Source of the DNA: VAZQ01 sp963841705
Lineage (GTDB): Bacteria; Pseudomonadota; Alphaproteobacteria; Rhizobiales; Xanthobacteraceae
Direction of reading: 5' to 3'
NCBI GenBank assembly: GCA_963841705.1
Contig: CAWJDY010000014.1
Span: 1 to 64,000 of the forward strand
DNA length: 64,000 nucleotides
Shown piece after piece: positions 24,786 to 33,014 of this stretch; within the stretch, counting starts at the first letter, position 1; each line of letters opens with the position of its first letter. A program made the translations under genes and the position numbers. The notes under the pieces are model-generated. The model was not told the DNA's origin, ran no database searches, and worked only from the letters and a program-made list of their open reading frames with translations.

Positions 24786-25784
24786 TCACAGGTTCGCGCG
24801 CACGCTCTCGACGAAGCTCATGTCGATGATCTCCTCGTACTCGACGTCCCGCTTGAGGATACCGGCACCGCGCACGACGGAGCGCGCCGTAGTCCAGGCT
24901 TGCTTGCTGATCATCCCATCCCTGCTCCACATCTCATCCCGGTAGGATCGGTCAAGCGTGGCCTTGAGGTCATCGAGCGCCATGGTCGGGAATTGCTTCT
25001 TGGCGACTTCGGCGGATTCGGCCGGATTGGCGTAGATGAACTTGAGCGCCTTCACCATGCCTTTGACAAAGCCCTTCACCGTTTCCGGCTCTTTCTGGAT
25101 CGATTCGAGCCGCACATTGATGGTGGAATAGGCATAAGGACCCATCTCTTTCGGCACGTTGAAGAATGGCTCGCCCCACAGGCCTGAGCGGATGCCCTGG
25201 GTGATCATGGGCTCGGTCAATACGCCGATGGTGGCTTGTCCGGCCTTGACCGCGGCGGGGACGGCCGAGTTCGCAGTCTCGATCAGGGTAACGTCGCGCT
25301 TGGCATCGAGATTCCAGTTCGCAAGCAGATAGCGAAGGATCGAGTTCGGCGTCCCGCTGTAAGGGCTCACGGCGATCGACTTGCCCTTGAAATAGGCGGG
25401 CCAATTGGTGTCCTTCGGCTCCTGGCCCTTGATCGCGTTGATGTAGACATTTCCGCGGTCCACACAGTTCACGACCGCGCGCAGTTCGGCGCCCTTGGCC
25501 TTGGCGTAGGCATCGTGCTCGGGCCCGCCGATGAAGGCGAAGGCCTGGCCGGAAAGGACAGCATTGGTGTGGCCGGAGCCGGTCTCGATCGTCACGATCT
25601 TCACGACGATATCGGACTCGGCGAAATAGTTGTTCGCCATGGCGATATACATCGGCAGATAGCCGGTGCCGTGGACCGGTTCCGCGACCAGAAGCTCCTT
25701 GGCCGCGGCACGCGCAATGAGCGGCGGAGCCGCGAGTGCGACGCCGAGGCTCGCGGTCGATTTCAGAAATCTTCGCCTGTTCAT
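24786..25784 (-). CDS. ABC transporter substrate-binding protein, NMT1/SsuA type, 332 aa
   Basis: The ATG at 25784 gives a Tat-like leader MNRRRFLKSTASLGVALAAP with an ARAAA cleavage region. The mature part has GYLPMYIAMANNYFAESDIV and FKGKSIAVSPYSGTPNSILR, characteristic of NMT1/THI5-like binding proteins for nitrate, sulfonates, taurine, pyrimidine precursors or aromatic acids. It is the first gene of a set with permease and ATPase genes further along on the same strand, so this is a complete importer. Ligand not determinable from sequence. Confidence 0.85.
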   Translation of the reverse strand: MNRRRFLKSTASLGVALAAPPLIARAAAKELLVAEPVHGTGYLPMYIAMANNYFAESDIVVKIVTIETGSGHTNAVLSGQAFAFIGGPEHDAYAKAKGAELRAVVNCVDRGNVYINAIKGQEPKDTNWPAYFKGKSIAVSPYSGTPNSILRYLLANWNLDAKRDVTLIETANSAVPAAVKAGQATIGVLTEPMITQGIRSGLWGEPFFNVPKEMGPYAYSTINVRLESIQKEPETVKGFVKGMVKALKFIYANPAESAEVAKKQFPTMALDDLKATLDRSYRDEMWSRDGMISKQAWTTARSVVRGAGILKRDVEYEEIIDMSFVESVRANL

Positions 25785-25799
25785 GCTGTCCTCGCTTCG

Positions 25800-25892
25800 T
25801 ATCTGGGGTCGAGCCCGGATATCGCTTCGCTCATCCGGGCTACACCCGTTTACCGTAGCCCGCATGAGCATAGCGATATGCGGGCGATACAC
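25800..25892. repeat. short palindromic element between binding protein and permease genes
   Basis: It contains AGCCCGGATATCGC with the imperfect mirror CATCCGGGCT, then GTAGCCCGCATGAGCATAGC with GATATGCGGGC. This is a common intergenic palindrome type in this order. Confidence 0.6.
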
Positions 25893-25901
25893 CGAGATCA
25901 G

Positions 25902-26774
25902 TCACTGCCGCACGCCTTTGCGCAGCAGGCCTTCGATCCAGGACACGGTGGCATACATCACCATGGCCAGGGTGGAGAGCACAAGCACCGCGACCCACAC
26001 CAGCGCGATGTCATAGGTCTCCCCGGCATAGAGGATCGCGCGTCCGAGGCCATGCTGTGAGGCGATGAACTCCCCGACGATTGCGCCGGTCAGGGCAAGG
26101 CCGATGTTGACCCGCAGCACCGAGATGATCCAGGGCAGGCAGAACGGGACCACGAGCTTGCGGAACACCTGCATGCGCGTGGCGCCGAGCGAGTAGAACA
26201 GCTTCTCGCCGTCCGGATCGAGCGCCTTTACGCCGGCATAGGCGGTCAGCGTCGACACCACCACCGTGAGCGCCGTCGCCACCGCGACCTTCGACACGAG
26301 GCCGATGCCGAACACCAGGATGATGAGCGGCGCGAGCGCCAGCTTTGGAATCAATTCCAGGCATATCACGTAGGGCTGAACGACGGCCGTATAATTGCGC
26401 GACCACCAGAAAGAAAGACCCAGGAGCGAGCCCGCGGTGGTTCCGAGCAGAAAGCCGAAAATGGTCGAGCGGAAAGTGAAACCTATATCCGTCCAGGCGT
26501 CGCCGGTGGTGAAGAAGGTGGTCATGGTCTGGGCGATCTGGCTGGGATAGGACCAGAAGAAAGCGTCCAGCCAGCCGGCACGGGCTGCGATCTCCCACAG
26601 CGAGAGCACGCCGACGAGGATGCCGACCTGAGCCGCGATCAGAGCCCGGAGCGGCCAATCCTTTTGCACCGGCAACCGGCGAGCGACGCGCGTGGCGGGC
26701 TTTGCTTCTCCTGTTTGCTCCGCAAAGCGGATCTCCGCGAGCGCGCCGGCGGTTGAACCATCATGCACTGTCAT
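25902..26774 (-). CDS. ABC transporter permease, SsuC/TauC type, 290 aa
   Basis: Binding-protein-dependent transport inner-membrane component of the nitrate/sulfonate/taurine class. About six membrane helices can be seen, beginning ALIAAQVGILVGVLSLWEIA. The cytoplasmic coupling loop carries the EAA-like motif, with ALDPDGEKLFYSLGATRMQV then FRKLVVPFCLPWI. The cytoplasmic N-terminus of about 45 residues is longer than usual. The ATPase gene lies 21 bp upstream on the same strand, so transcription runs ATPase, permease, binding protein. Confidence 0.88.
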   Translation of the reverse strand: MTVHDGSTAGALAEIRFAEQTGEAKPATRVARRLPVQKDWPLRALIAAQVGILVGVLSLWEIAARAGWLDAFFWSYPSQIAQTMTTFFTTGDAWTDIGFTFRSTIFGFLLGTTAGSLLGLSFWWSRNYTAVVQPYVICLELIPKLALAPLIILVFGIGLVSKVAVATALTVVVSTLTAYAGVKALDPDGEKLFYSLGATRMQVFRKLVVPFCLPWIISVLRVNIGLALTGAIVGEFIASQHGLGRAILYAGETYDIALVWVAVLVLSTLAMVMYATVSWIEGLLRKGVRQ

Positions 26775-26795
26775 CGCTCCTTCCTCGGCAGCAGC

Positions 26796-27590
26796 TCAGG
26801 CTGCTGCGTTGACGGGCTCGGACTTCTGGTGGGTCACGTCGAGCAAGTCCAGGCAGCGTTCCTTGATTGCCAGGAATTCGGGGGTGAGCGCGCTGGTGCG
26901 CAGGCGCGGGCGCGGCATGTGCACCGGGATGCTCGCGATGATGCGGCCCGGGCGCGTGCCCATGACGTGCAGCTCGTCGGAGAGATAGATGGCTTCCTCG
27001 ACGTCATGGGTGACGAACAGGACGGTCTTGCCGAAATCGCTCCACAGCCGCATGAGCCATTCCTGCATCTGCAATTTGGTCTGGGCGTCGAGCGCGCCGA
27101 ACGGCTCGTCGAGCAGAATGAGATCGGTGTCGAACAGCAAGGTGCGCAACAACGCCGCCCGCTGCCGCATGCCGCCGGAGAGCGAGCTCGGATAGAGATA
27201 TTCGAAGCCACCCAGGCCGTAGCGGTGCAGCAGCGGCAAGGCGCGTTCGCGCGCCGCCCGCAGGGGCACAGCCTGGATCTCCATGCCGAGGATGACATTG
27301 TCGAGAACCGTGCGCCAGGGCAGCAGCAGGTCCTTCTGCAGCATGTAGCCGACACGCCCGATGGTCCCGGTGGCGTCGACGCCATCGATCAGCACCCGGC
27401 CGCCGGTCGGCTCGAGCAGTCCGGCAATGATGTTGAAGATGGTGCTCTTGCCGCAACCGGACGGGCCGATCAGGCTGACAAAACGTCCCTGCGGGATTGC
27501 GAGCGTGATCGGCGCCAGCGCTGCGAACGCACCCGCAGGAGTGCGGAATGTCATGCTCACATTCTCGACGCAGAGCTTGGTCTGGGACAT
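26796..27590 (-). CDS. ABC transporter ATP-binding protein, SsuB/TauB type, 264 aa
   Basis: Walker A GPSGCGKST, Q-loop MLQKDLLLPW, signature LSGGMRQR, Walker B LILLDEPFGALD and the switch His in VLFVTHDVEEAI are all present. The start at ATG 27590 (MSQTKLCVENVSMTF) is chosen over an in-frame ATG at 27629. This is the first gene of the importer operon. Together with the permease and binding protein it powers uptake of a small organic ion. Confidence 0.9.
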   Translation of the reverse strand: MSQTKLCVENVSMTFRTPAGAFAALAPITLAIPQGRFVSLIGPSGCGKSTIFNIIAGLLEPTGGRVLIDGVDATGTIGRVGYMLQKDLLLPWRTVLDNVILGMEIQAVPLRAARERALPLLHRYGLGGFEYLYPSSLSGGMRQRAALLRTLLFDTDLILLDEPFGALDAQTKLQMQEWLMRLWSDFGKTVLFVTHDVEEAIYLSDELHVMGTRPGRIIASIPVHMPRPRLRTSALTPEFLAIKERCLDLLDVTHQKSEPVNAAA

Positions 27591-27702
27591 GCAGAAAACC
27601 GTGGATCGCGGCGCGGGAAACGCCGCCACTATAACGCAAGAGTCATGCCATGCGCCAAGGCGTGCAGCGTCGGTATAAGCGGGGGCATGATGCCGCGGGG
27701 GG

Positions 27703-28869
27703 TCATTCCGCCGCGATCCTGTGTGCGGCCGATGCGCCGCGGGCTTTCACCACCACCTTGATCGCGTCCTCCACGCGATCCTTGGCGTAACGAATGGCGG
27801 TGGGCAGATCATCGAGCGGGAAAGTATGGGTGTGAATCCTGTTCGCGTCGAACCGCTTCTGCGCCATGAAGGCCTCGGCACGGTGGGTCGCGCTCCTGCC
27901 TTCCCCGCGGATGCCGAAGACGTAAATGTTGTTGCGTACGATGTGGGCGACATCGACCGGCGTTTCTTCATGCGGGAAGGCAGCGAGACACACCTTGCCG
28001 CCGCGGTTGACCATGCGCACCGCTTCATTGACGGCATTGGGCGCGCCTGAGCATTCCAGCACGTAATCGACGCCTTTGCCGCCGTTGAGCCGGTGCACCG
28101 CTTTGACCGCGTCCTCGTTGCGCACATTGACGACGTGATCGGCGCCGAGCTCGAGCCCGATCCGCAGCCGATTGTCGCGGGTGCCGGTGAGAATGACGGG
28201 AGAGGCCCCCATCGCCTTGGCAACCGCGACACCGAGGAGCCCGATCGGCCCGGGGCCGGTGACGACGACGCTCTCGCCGGCGACCAAGCCGCCGAGCTCG
28301 GTGAGCCCATACATGGCGGTGCCGGCGGTGACCACCAGGGTCGCTTCCTCATCGGACATGTCGTCGGAGATGGCGACCAGCGTGTTGATGTTGTTGACCT
28401 GATATTCGCAAAAACCGCCGTCGGTGGTGAAGCCATTGGCGCGATGGCCCTTGTCCACGTCGCCGTAGTTGAGGCCGTAATTGAGGCAGGCGGTGTACAT
28501 GCCTTCGCGGCAACGCTTGCATTGCCCGCAGCCGGCATGAATCTCGACGGTCACGCGCTGGCCGATCGTGTACTCGTCCACCCCTGGGCCGAGCGCGACG
28601 ACCGTGCCCATGTATTCGTGGCCCGGGGTGAAATTCTTGTTGTGCGGCATGCCGCCGGCGATCAGCGCAGGCGGCCCGTGATAGATGATCTCGAGATCGG
28701 TGGCGCAGATTGCGACCGCATCGATGCGCACCAGGACCTCGGCCTTGTTCGGCACCGGCACGGGCTTTTCCCGCAGCAGCAGCTCGCCCGGGTTGCCGAG
28801 CACCCAGGCTTTCATGGCGTCCGGGATGGGATGATCCGGGCTCGTCTTCACTCCGACGGGGGCGTACAT
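27703..28869 (-). CDS. zinc-dependent alcohol dehydrogenase (MDR superfamily), 388 aa
   Basis: Medium-chain dehydrogenase oxidising an alcohol with NAD(P). Catalytic zinc ligands lie in AICATDLEIIYHGPP and PGHEYMGTVVALG. The structural zinc loop is GCGQCKRCREGMYTACLNYG and the cofactor site VVTGPGPIGLLGVAVAKAMG. The N-terminus starts MYAPVGVKTSPDHPIPDAMK; the internal ATG at MKAWVLGNPGEL could also be the start. It lies upstream of the ABC operon on the same strand with a 110-bp gap. It may act on the imported compound. Confidence 0.85.
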   Translation of the reverse strand: MYAPVGVKTSPDHPIPDAMKAWVLGNPGELLLREKPVPVPNKAEVLVRIDAVAICATDLEIIYHGPPALIAGGMPHNKNFTPGHEYMGTVVALGPGVDEYTIGQRVTVEIHAGCGQCKRCREGMYTACLNYGLNYGDVDKGHRANGFTTDGGFCEYQVNNINTLVAISDDMSDEEATLVVTAGTAMYGLTELGGLVAGESVVVTGPGPIGLLGVAVAKAMGASPVILTGTRDNRLRIGLELGADHVVNVRNEDAVKAVHRLNGGKGVDYVLECSGAPNAVNEAVRMVNRGGKVCLAAFPHEETPVDVAHIVRNNIYVFGIRGEGRSATHRAEAFMAQKRFDANRIHTHTFPLDDLPTAIRYAKDRVEDAIKVVVKARGASAAHRIAAE

Positions 28870-29030
28870 CGCGTATCCTCACAGCGGGCGTGGGGGGTTG
28901 CGGGCTGCCCTGCAAGCGGTGGCGCCCGCGCCTCATGACCACAGGATAATGTATGTATGGCGGCTTATCGAGAGCTATGACTCCGGGGCGTTGAGCCGAC
29001 CCGCGGGCCTATCGGATGGGGTGTCATATT

Positions 29031-29326
29031 ATGAATGCTCAGGACATCATCATGACGCTGCGCCGACATGAGGTGCCCTGCGCGCACGTGGGGTCACGCA
29101 TGCTGCCGTATTCGGCTCCGTGGCCCGCGGCGAAAACCGGCCCGATAGCGACATCGACATCATGATCGACATCGATCCTAGGGCCCACGTCACGCTTTTC
29201 GACTATGTCGGCTTGAAAGATTACATTGCCAGCCTGTTTGAGGAACCCGTTGACGTGATCGACCGCGAGGCGCTGAAACCCCATCTGCGCGTACCGACGG
29301 CGCGGGATGCGGTCTATGCCTTCTGA
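29031..29326 (+). pseudogene. MNT-type nucleotidyltransferase antitoxin (MntA-like), frameshifted
   Basis: MntA antitoxins AMPylate or otherwise inactivate HEPN toxins. The ATG at 29031 gives MNAQDIIMTLRRHE, after which the frame breaks near 29073. The next frame continues ALRARGVTHAAVFGSVARGE and NRPDSDIDIMIDIDP, which is the G-S-x10-D-x-D nucleotidyltransferase motif, to the stop at 29324-29326. One base is missing. An internal GTG at 29120 would start after the G-S motif, so no complete enzyme can be made. The 3' end overlaps the HEPN start. Confidence 0.75.
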
Positions 29327-29603
29327 GGCCGAGCGGAATGCGCTCCGCGATGTCCTTCACCACATCGAGCTCGCCGAACGGTTCACCCAGGACTACACAT
29401 TTGAAAGTTTCCAGCACGACGAGTTGCACCTGTACGCGGTCACGCGTTGCCTCGAAAGCATCTCGGAAGGGTCGCGCCGATTGTCGGACGAGCTCCGTCA
29501 CGATTATCAGGACGTAGCTGCGCTACGCATCTGGGACGCCGTGCAGTTTGCGTTGCCGCCGTTGCGCAAAGTCATCGAGCAGGAGCTTGCGGCCGAATAT
29601 TGA
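29316..29603 (+). CDS. HEPN/DUF86 toxin (HepT-like), 95 aa, internally shortened
   Basis: HepT toxins are RNases with an RX4-6H catalytic motif. The protein reads HIELAERFTQDYTFESFQHD, then CLESISEGSRRLSDEL and RHDYQDVAALRIWDAVQFAL, ending PPLRKVIEQELA. Family members have roughly 20 more residues between SDEL and RHDY, including the IPW segment and the helix leading into the catalytic motif. The deletion is in frame. The antitoxin in front is frameshifted, so loss of toxicity would explain survival of the cell. Confidence 0.65.
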   Translation: MPSEAERNALRDVLHHIELAERFTQDYTFESFQHDELHLYAVTRCLESISEGSRRLSDELRHDYQDVAALRIWDAVQFALPPLRKVIEQELAAEY

Positions 29604-29650
29604 CTTTGCCGATCGTAGGTTGAGCATATATTTGCGTCTCGAGAACCCTT

Positions 29651-30019
29651 GTGCGGGAGAATACAGTGACTCTTCCTTCGTCAGTGCCTCCAGGTGAAGG
29701 CCAGCGGTCGGCCGGTGCGGAGGGTGCACCCGCACACCCGCTGAAGTTCTCGAAGAAGCAACTTGCTTTCGCCGTGGCGATTGCCGGCGTTTCCGACGTG
29801 ATCGGCGCTTTCACCACCCCGGCGCCGCCCATTACCTGGGCGGTGGACGTTCTCACCGCCCTGCTGCTGTTCGCGGTGCTGGGGCGACAGTGGCTGCTAT
29901 TGCCTGGACTGGCGCTGGAGGCGATTCCGGGCCTGGGAGTGATCCCGTTCTGGCTCCTTGTCGTGGGAGCGATTGCCGTCTTCGGCACCCCCCGGCCGAA
30001 ATTCGAGCAGCCGAGATGA
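29651..30019 (+). CDS. hypothetical membrane protein, 122 aa
   Basis: It starts at GTG 29651; a second GTG lies at 29666. A soluble N-terminus rich in Pro, Gly and Ala (about 35 residues) precedes three hydrophobic segments: QLAFAVAIAGVSDVIGAF, WAVDVLTALLLFAVL and LALEAIPGLGVIPFWLLVVG. No family recognised with certainty. It is convergent with the DoxX gene, with a strong hairpin between them. Confidence 0.6.
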   Translation: MRENTVTLPSSVPPGEGQRSAGAEGAPAHPLKFSKKQLAFAVAIAGVSDVIGAFTTPAPPITWAVDVLTALLLFAVLGRQWLLLPGLALEAIPGLGVIPFWLLVVGAIAVFGTPRPKFEQPR

Positions 30020-30118
30020 CCTCGCTAACAGAGAATTCTTCGTAGGGGCAACGCACTGCGTCGCCCGGCGAGGGGCGAGGCATGCCTCGCCCCTACGTCC
30101 TGCGACGTAAGCGCGAAA

Positions 30119-30156
30119 CGCCTGCACGCGAGCGCCGAAGCGCTCGCGTGCAGGCG
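30119..30156. terminator. perfect 16-bp hairpin between convergent genes
   Basis: CGCCTGCACGCGAGCG (30119-30134) pairs perfectly with 30141-30156 around the loop CCGAAG. Just before it GTAGGGGC and GCCCCTAC flank another inverted repeat at 30041-30096. It is probably a bidirectional terminator or an extragenic palindrome; there is no T-run. Confidence 0.6.
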
Positions 30157-30170
30157 GATCGGTTGTCGCT

Positions 30171-30656
30171 TCAGGCGAAGCAGGCACGCAGTGCCGGGCG
30201 TCGCTCTACCAGGGCAAGCTTCTCAAGCCACCCATCCAGACCCCAAACGTGGCCGGCCTGCTTCACGATAAGGTAGGTCAGCACTCCCGCATAGACCAGA
30301 TGGTAGTCGAGGATGAAATTGTTCTTGTTCTCGATGAACGGCCAGTCCATGTGCGCCAGCCAGTAGATGCCCATCAGCAGGACACCGAAGCTCGCGCTGA
30401 CGCGGACCATCACACCAAACAGAAGCGACAGTCCAATCAGCAGGTGACCATATTCCACCAGGAACGTGGTAATGGGCGCCATGGTCGGCGTCGTAAACGC
30501 CGCAAACAGATCATGAAACGTCTTGGTATGGCTCAGGAAGCCGACCACGGTAAAGCTCGGGTCGAATACCTGGTGGGAGGCGGCGTACAGAAACGTCCAC
30601 GCCATCGTGAGACGGAAATAGAGGATCAAACGTTCTTCGACTTTCGATGTAACCAT
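30171..30656 (-). CDS. DoxX-family membrane protein, 161 aa
   Basis: Four membrane helices are visible: RLTMAWTFLYAASHQVF, FLVEYGHLLIGLSLLFGVMV, ASFGVLLMGIYWLAHM and YHLVYAGVLTYLIV. These fit the DoxX/SURF4-like family, whose archaeal member is a subunit of thiosulfate:quinone oxidoreductase. In bacteria the role is mostly unknown, often linked to redox stress. The gene stands alone, divergent from the nitrite reductase operon by about 530 bp. Confidence 0.8.
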   Translation of the reverse strand: MVTSKVEERLILYFRLTMAWTFLYAASHQVFDPSFTVVGFLSHTKTFHDLFAAFTTPTMAPITTFLVEYGHLLIGLSLLFGVMVRVSASFGVLLMGIYWLAHMDWPFIENKNNFILDYHLVYAGVLTYLIVKQAGHVWGLDGWLEKLALVERRPALRACFA

Positions 30657-31190
30657 GGCATTTCCCTCCTGCTAAGACATCGGTGACGTCAAGGTCTTGG
30701 GCCCTGACGAATTCATCTTTGACGACGTCATCGCTCGGCGACCCGCCGCATTCATTGCTACGGGCTTCGTGAGTGCGCTTTGATCCACATCAAATCCGGG
30801 CATCGGCGGTGGGGCGGTGGGGCGGTGGACCGGAACTGGCGAATGATGATCGGGACTGGCGCCCGGCGGGTGGGCTGCGCGCAGGCGTGACTGACGCATT
30901 CTTGTGCACTGCACTATTCCTCATCATGCATCCCGCCAAATAGGCAGCAAAAGTACCTTTCCTTTCCACTGCCGCTCCTCCGTTCCCCCTGAAATTGTGC
31001 GCTTTTTCGGCGCGTGCCGTCTTGGCATGCTTCTTGTCAATCGAACGTGCATGGACGCGAATGCCAAGTGCCCATTGCCTGGCCCGGCCCTGGAATTGCT
31101 CGCCGGAGGAGAAGCATCGACGGGCGGCAAAGGGCCGATGGGGCGGTCACGTGCTCACCACCGGTCAGAGAAAATTTGCTCGCACGCCTC
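30657..31190. other. 534 bp divergent intergenic region upstream of nirA-like gene
   Basis: No gene is recognised with confidence. This is where promoters for the DoxX gene (minus) and the nitrite reductase operon (plus) should lie. A short direct repeat GGTGGGGCGGTGGGGCGGTGG occurs around 30808. The plus-strand frame of the reductase is open back to 31014, but family sequence begins only at 31191. Confidence 0.45.
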
Positions 31191-33014
31191 ATGTCGGAGC
31201 AGAGCTCGCAAACGGCGGCCGCATTGAGCGGCGACTTCGATCCCGAGCAGAAGCGCTATCTGGAAGGCTTCATGTCCGGGCTGCAGATCGGGCGTGCCGC
31301 TCGCAGCGCGCCGTCGGCGGCGGCCCCGGGCAGTGCAGCCCTACCAGCTCCCGTGGCTGAGCCAACCGGTCCTGATGCCGATCACATGCGCGCCCAGGAT
31401 CGATTTCTGAAAGAGGGCAAAAAACTATCCGATCCGGAGAAGTTCAAGCGCGAGCTGCACCCGTTCGATGCCTATGGAAGACTGAAGGAGCAGGCGGCCA
31501 ATAACGAGGCGCCGAAGGCAGCCGATAACTTCCGCTGGCGCTTCTTCGGTTTGTTCTACTGCGCGCCGAACCAGAATGCATACATGTGCCGGCTGCGCAT
31601 CCCCAACGGCATCCTCACGCATTGGCAGTTTGCGGGAGTGGGCGACCTCGCCGACCGCTATGCCGGCGGCTACGCGCATGTCACGACGCGCGCCAACCTT
31701 CAGATGCGCGAAGTCGAGCCGAAGAATGCGGTCGCTCTCGTAGAGGCGATCCAGGATCTGGGGTTGTGCTCGCGCGGGTCTGGAGCCGACAACATCCGCA
31801 ACGTCACCGGCACCCCGACTGCGGGAATCGATCCGCAGGAGCTGATCGATACCCGCCCCTATGCGCGCGAATGGCATTTTCACATCCTCAACGACCGCTC
31901 CCTCTACGGCCTGCCGCGCAAGTTCAACGTCGGCTTCGATGGCGGCGGCGTCATTCCGGTGCTGGAGGACACCAACGACATCGGCTTCCAGGCGGTCGCA
32001 ATCCGCGAGGGCTTCGGCGTGGAGCCGGGAGTCTGGTTCCGGCTGCTGCTGGGCGGCATCACCGGGCACAAGGACTTCGCGCGCGACAGCGGCATCGTGG
32101 TGAAACCCGAGCAGGCGACCAAGGTCGCCGACGCGATCGTGCGGGTCTTCATCGATCACGGCGATCGTACCGACCGCGCCAAGGCGCGGCTCAAATACGT
32201 GCTCGATGCCTGGGGCGTCAGCAGGTTTGTGGAGGAGGTGGAGAAGAAGCTCGGCTGCACGCTTACCCGCGCGCCGCTCGAAGCCATCACTTCAAGGCCG
32301 GGGTTCGACCGCGCCGGCCACGTCGGAGTGCATCCGCAGAGACAGCCGGGCCTGCATTGGATCGGCGTGGTGCTGCCGGTCGGCAAGATGACCGGGCAAC
32401 AGGTGCGCGGGCTCGCCGACGTTGCCCGACAACTCGGCGACGGCGAGATCCGACTGACCGTCTGGCAGAACCTGCTCATCTCGGGTGTTCCTGCGGAGTC
32501 CGTGAAATCCGCCGAGGCGGCGATCGAGGCACTCGGACTGTCAACCCAGGCGACCTCGATTCGCGCCGGCCTCATTGCGTGCACCGGCAATGTCGGCTGC
32601 CGTCTTGCACTGTCGAACACCAAGCGCGACGCGGAGGAGATTGCGCGCTGGTGCGAGGCGCGCGTGCCGCTCGACCGCCCGGTGAACATCCATCTCACCG
32701 GCTGCCCCAACTCCTGCGCGCAGCATTATGTCGGCGACATCGGCCTGCTCGGCGCCAGGGTACAGGTGTCGGAGGAAGGCGATACGGTCGAAGGCTATCA
32801 CATCCATGTCGGCGGCGGGTTTGGTCCCGACGCGGGCATCGGCCGCGAAATCCACCACGACGTCAAAGCGGAAGATGCGCCGAGGACGGTCGAGCGCATG
32901 CTCAGGGCCTATCTCCATCATCGCGCCTGCGACCAGGAGACATTCTTCGCATTTACGCGCCGGCACGAGCTCGATGCGCTCAAGACCCTGTTCGAGGGGA
33001 GCGCGCTCGAATGA
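31191..33014 (+). CDS. nirA: NirA-family ferredoxin-type nitrite/sulfite reductase (siroheme, 4Fe-4S), 607 aa
   Basis: It catalyses six-electron reduction of nitrite to ammonium (or sulfite to sulfide) in the cytoplasm. Two ferredoxin-reductase half domains and two siroheme/4Fe-4S domains are present. The four cluster ligands are C464 and C470 in CTGNVGC, and C505 and C509 in CPNSC (CX5C ... CX3C). Substrate-site arginines lie in the YAHVTTRANLQMRE segment. The start ATG 31191 precedes FDPEQKRYLEGFMSGLQIGR, the normal family N-terminus. The stop overlaps the next gene's ATG by four bases (ATGA), so a flavoprotein electron donor is coupled to it. Nitrite is favoured over sulfite by overall resemblance to NirA; this needs testing. 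Confidence 0.88.
   Translation: MSEQSSQTAAALSGDFDPEQKRYLEGFMSGLQIGRAARSAPSAAAPGSAALPAPVAEPTGPDADHMRAQDRFLKEGKKLSDPEKFKRELHPFDAYGRLKEQAANNEAPKAADNFRWRFFGLFYCAPNQNAYMCRLRIPNGILTHWQFAGVGDLADRYAGGYAHVTTRANLQMREVEPKNAVALVEAIQDLGLCSRGSGADNIRNVTGTPTAGIDPQELIDTRPYAREWHFHILNDRSLYGLPRKFNVGFDGGGVIPVLEDTNDIGFQAVAIREGFGVEPGVWFRLLLGGITGHKDFARDSGIVVKPEQATKVADAIVRVFIDHGDRTDRAKARLKYVLDAWGVSRFVEEVEKKLGCTLTRAPLEAITSRPGFDRAGHVGVHPQRQPGLHWIGVVLPVGKMTGQQVRGLADVARQLGDGEIRLTVWQNLLISGVPAESVKSAEAAIEALGLSTQATSIRAGLIACTGNVGCRLALSNTKRDAEEIARWCEARVPLDRPVNIHLTGCPNSCAQHYVGDIGLLGARVQVSEEGDTVEGYHIHVGGGFGPDAGIGREIHHDVKAEDAPRTVERMLRAYLHHRACDQETFFAFTRRHELDALKTLFEGSALE

Noticed and set aside
31586..33010. A second long plus-strand reading frame overlapping most of the nirA gene and running into the flavoprotein
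   Set aside because: It is Arg/Pro-rich with no domain pattern, while the nirA frame has all siroheme and cluster motifs. It is simply an open frame in high-GC DNA that joins the real flavoprotein frame at ATG 33011.
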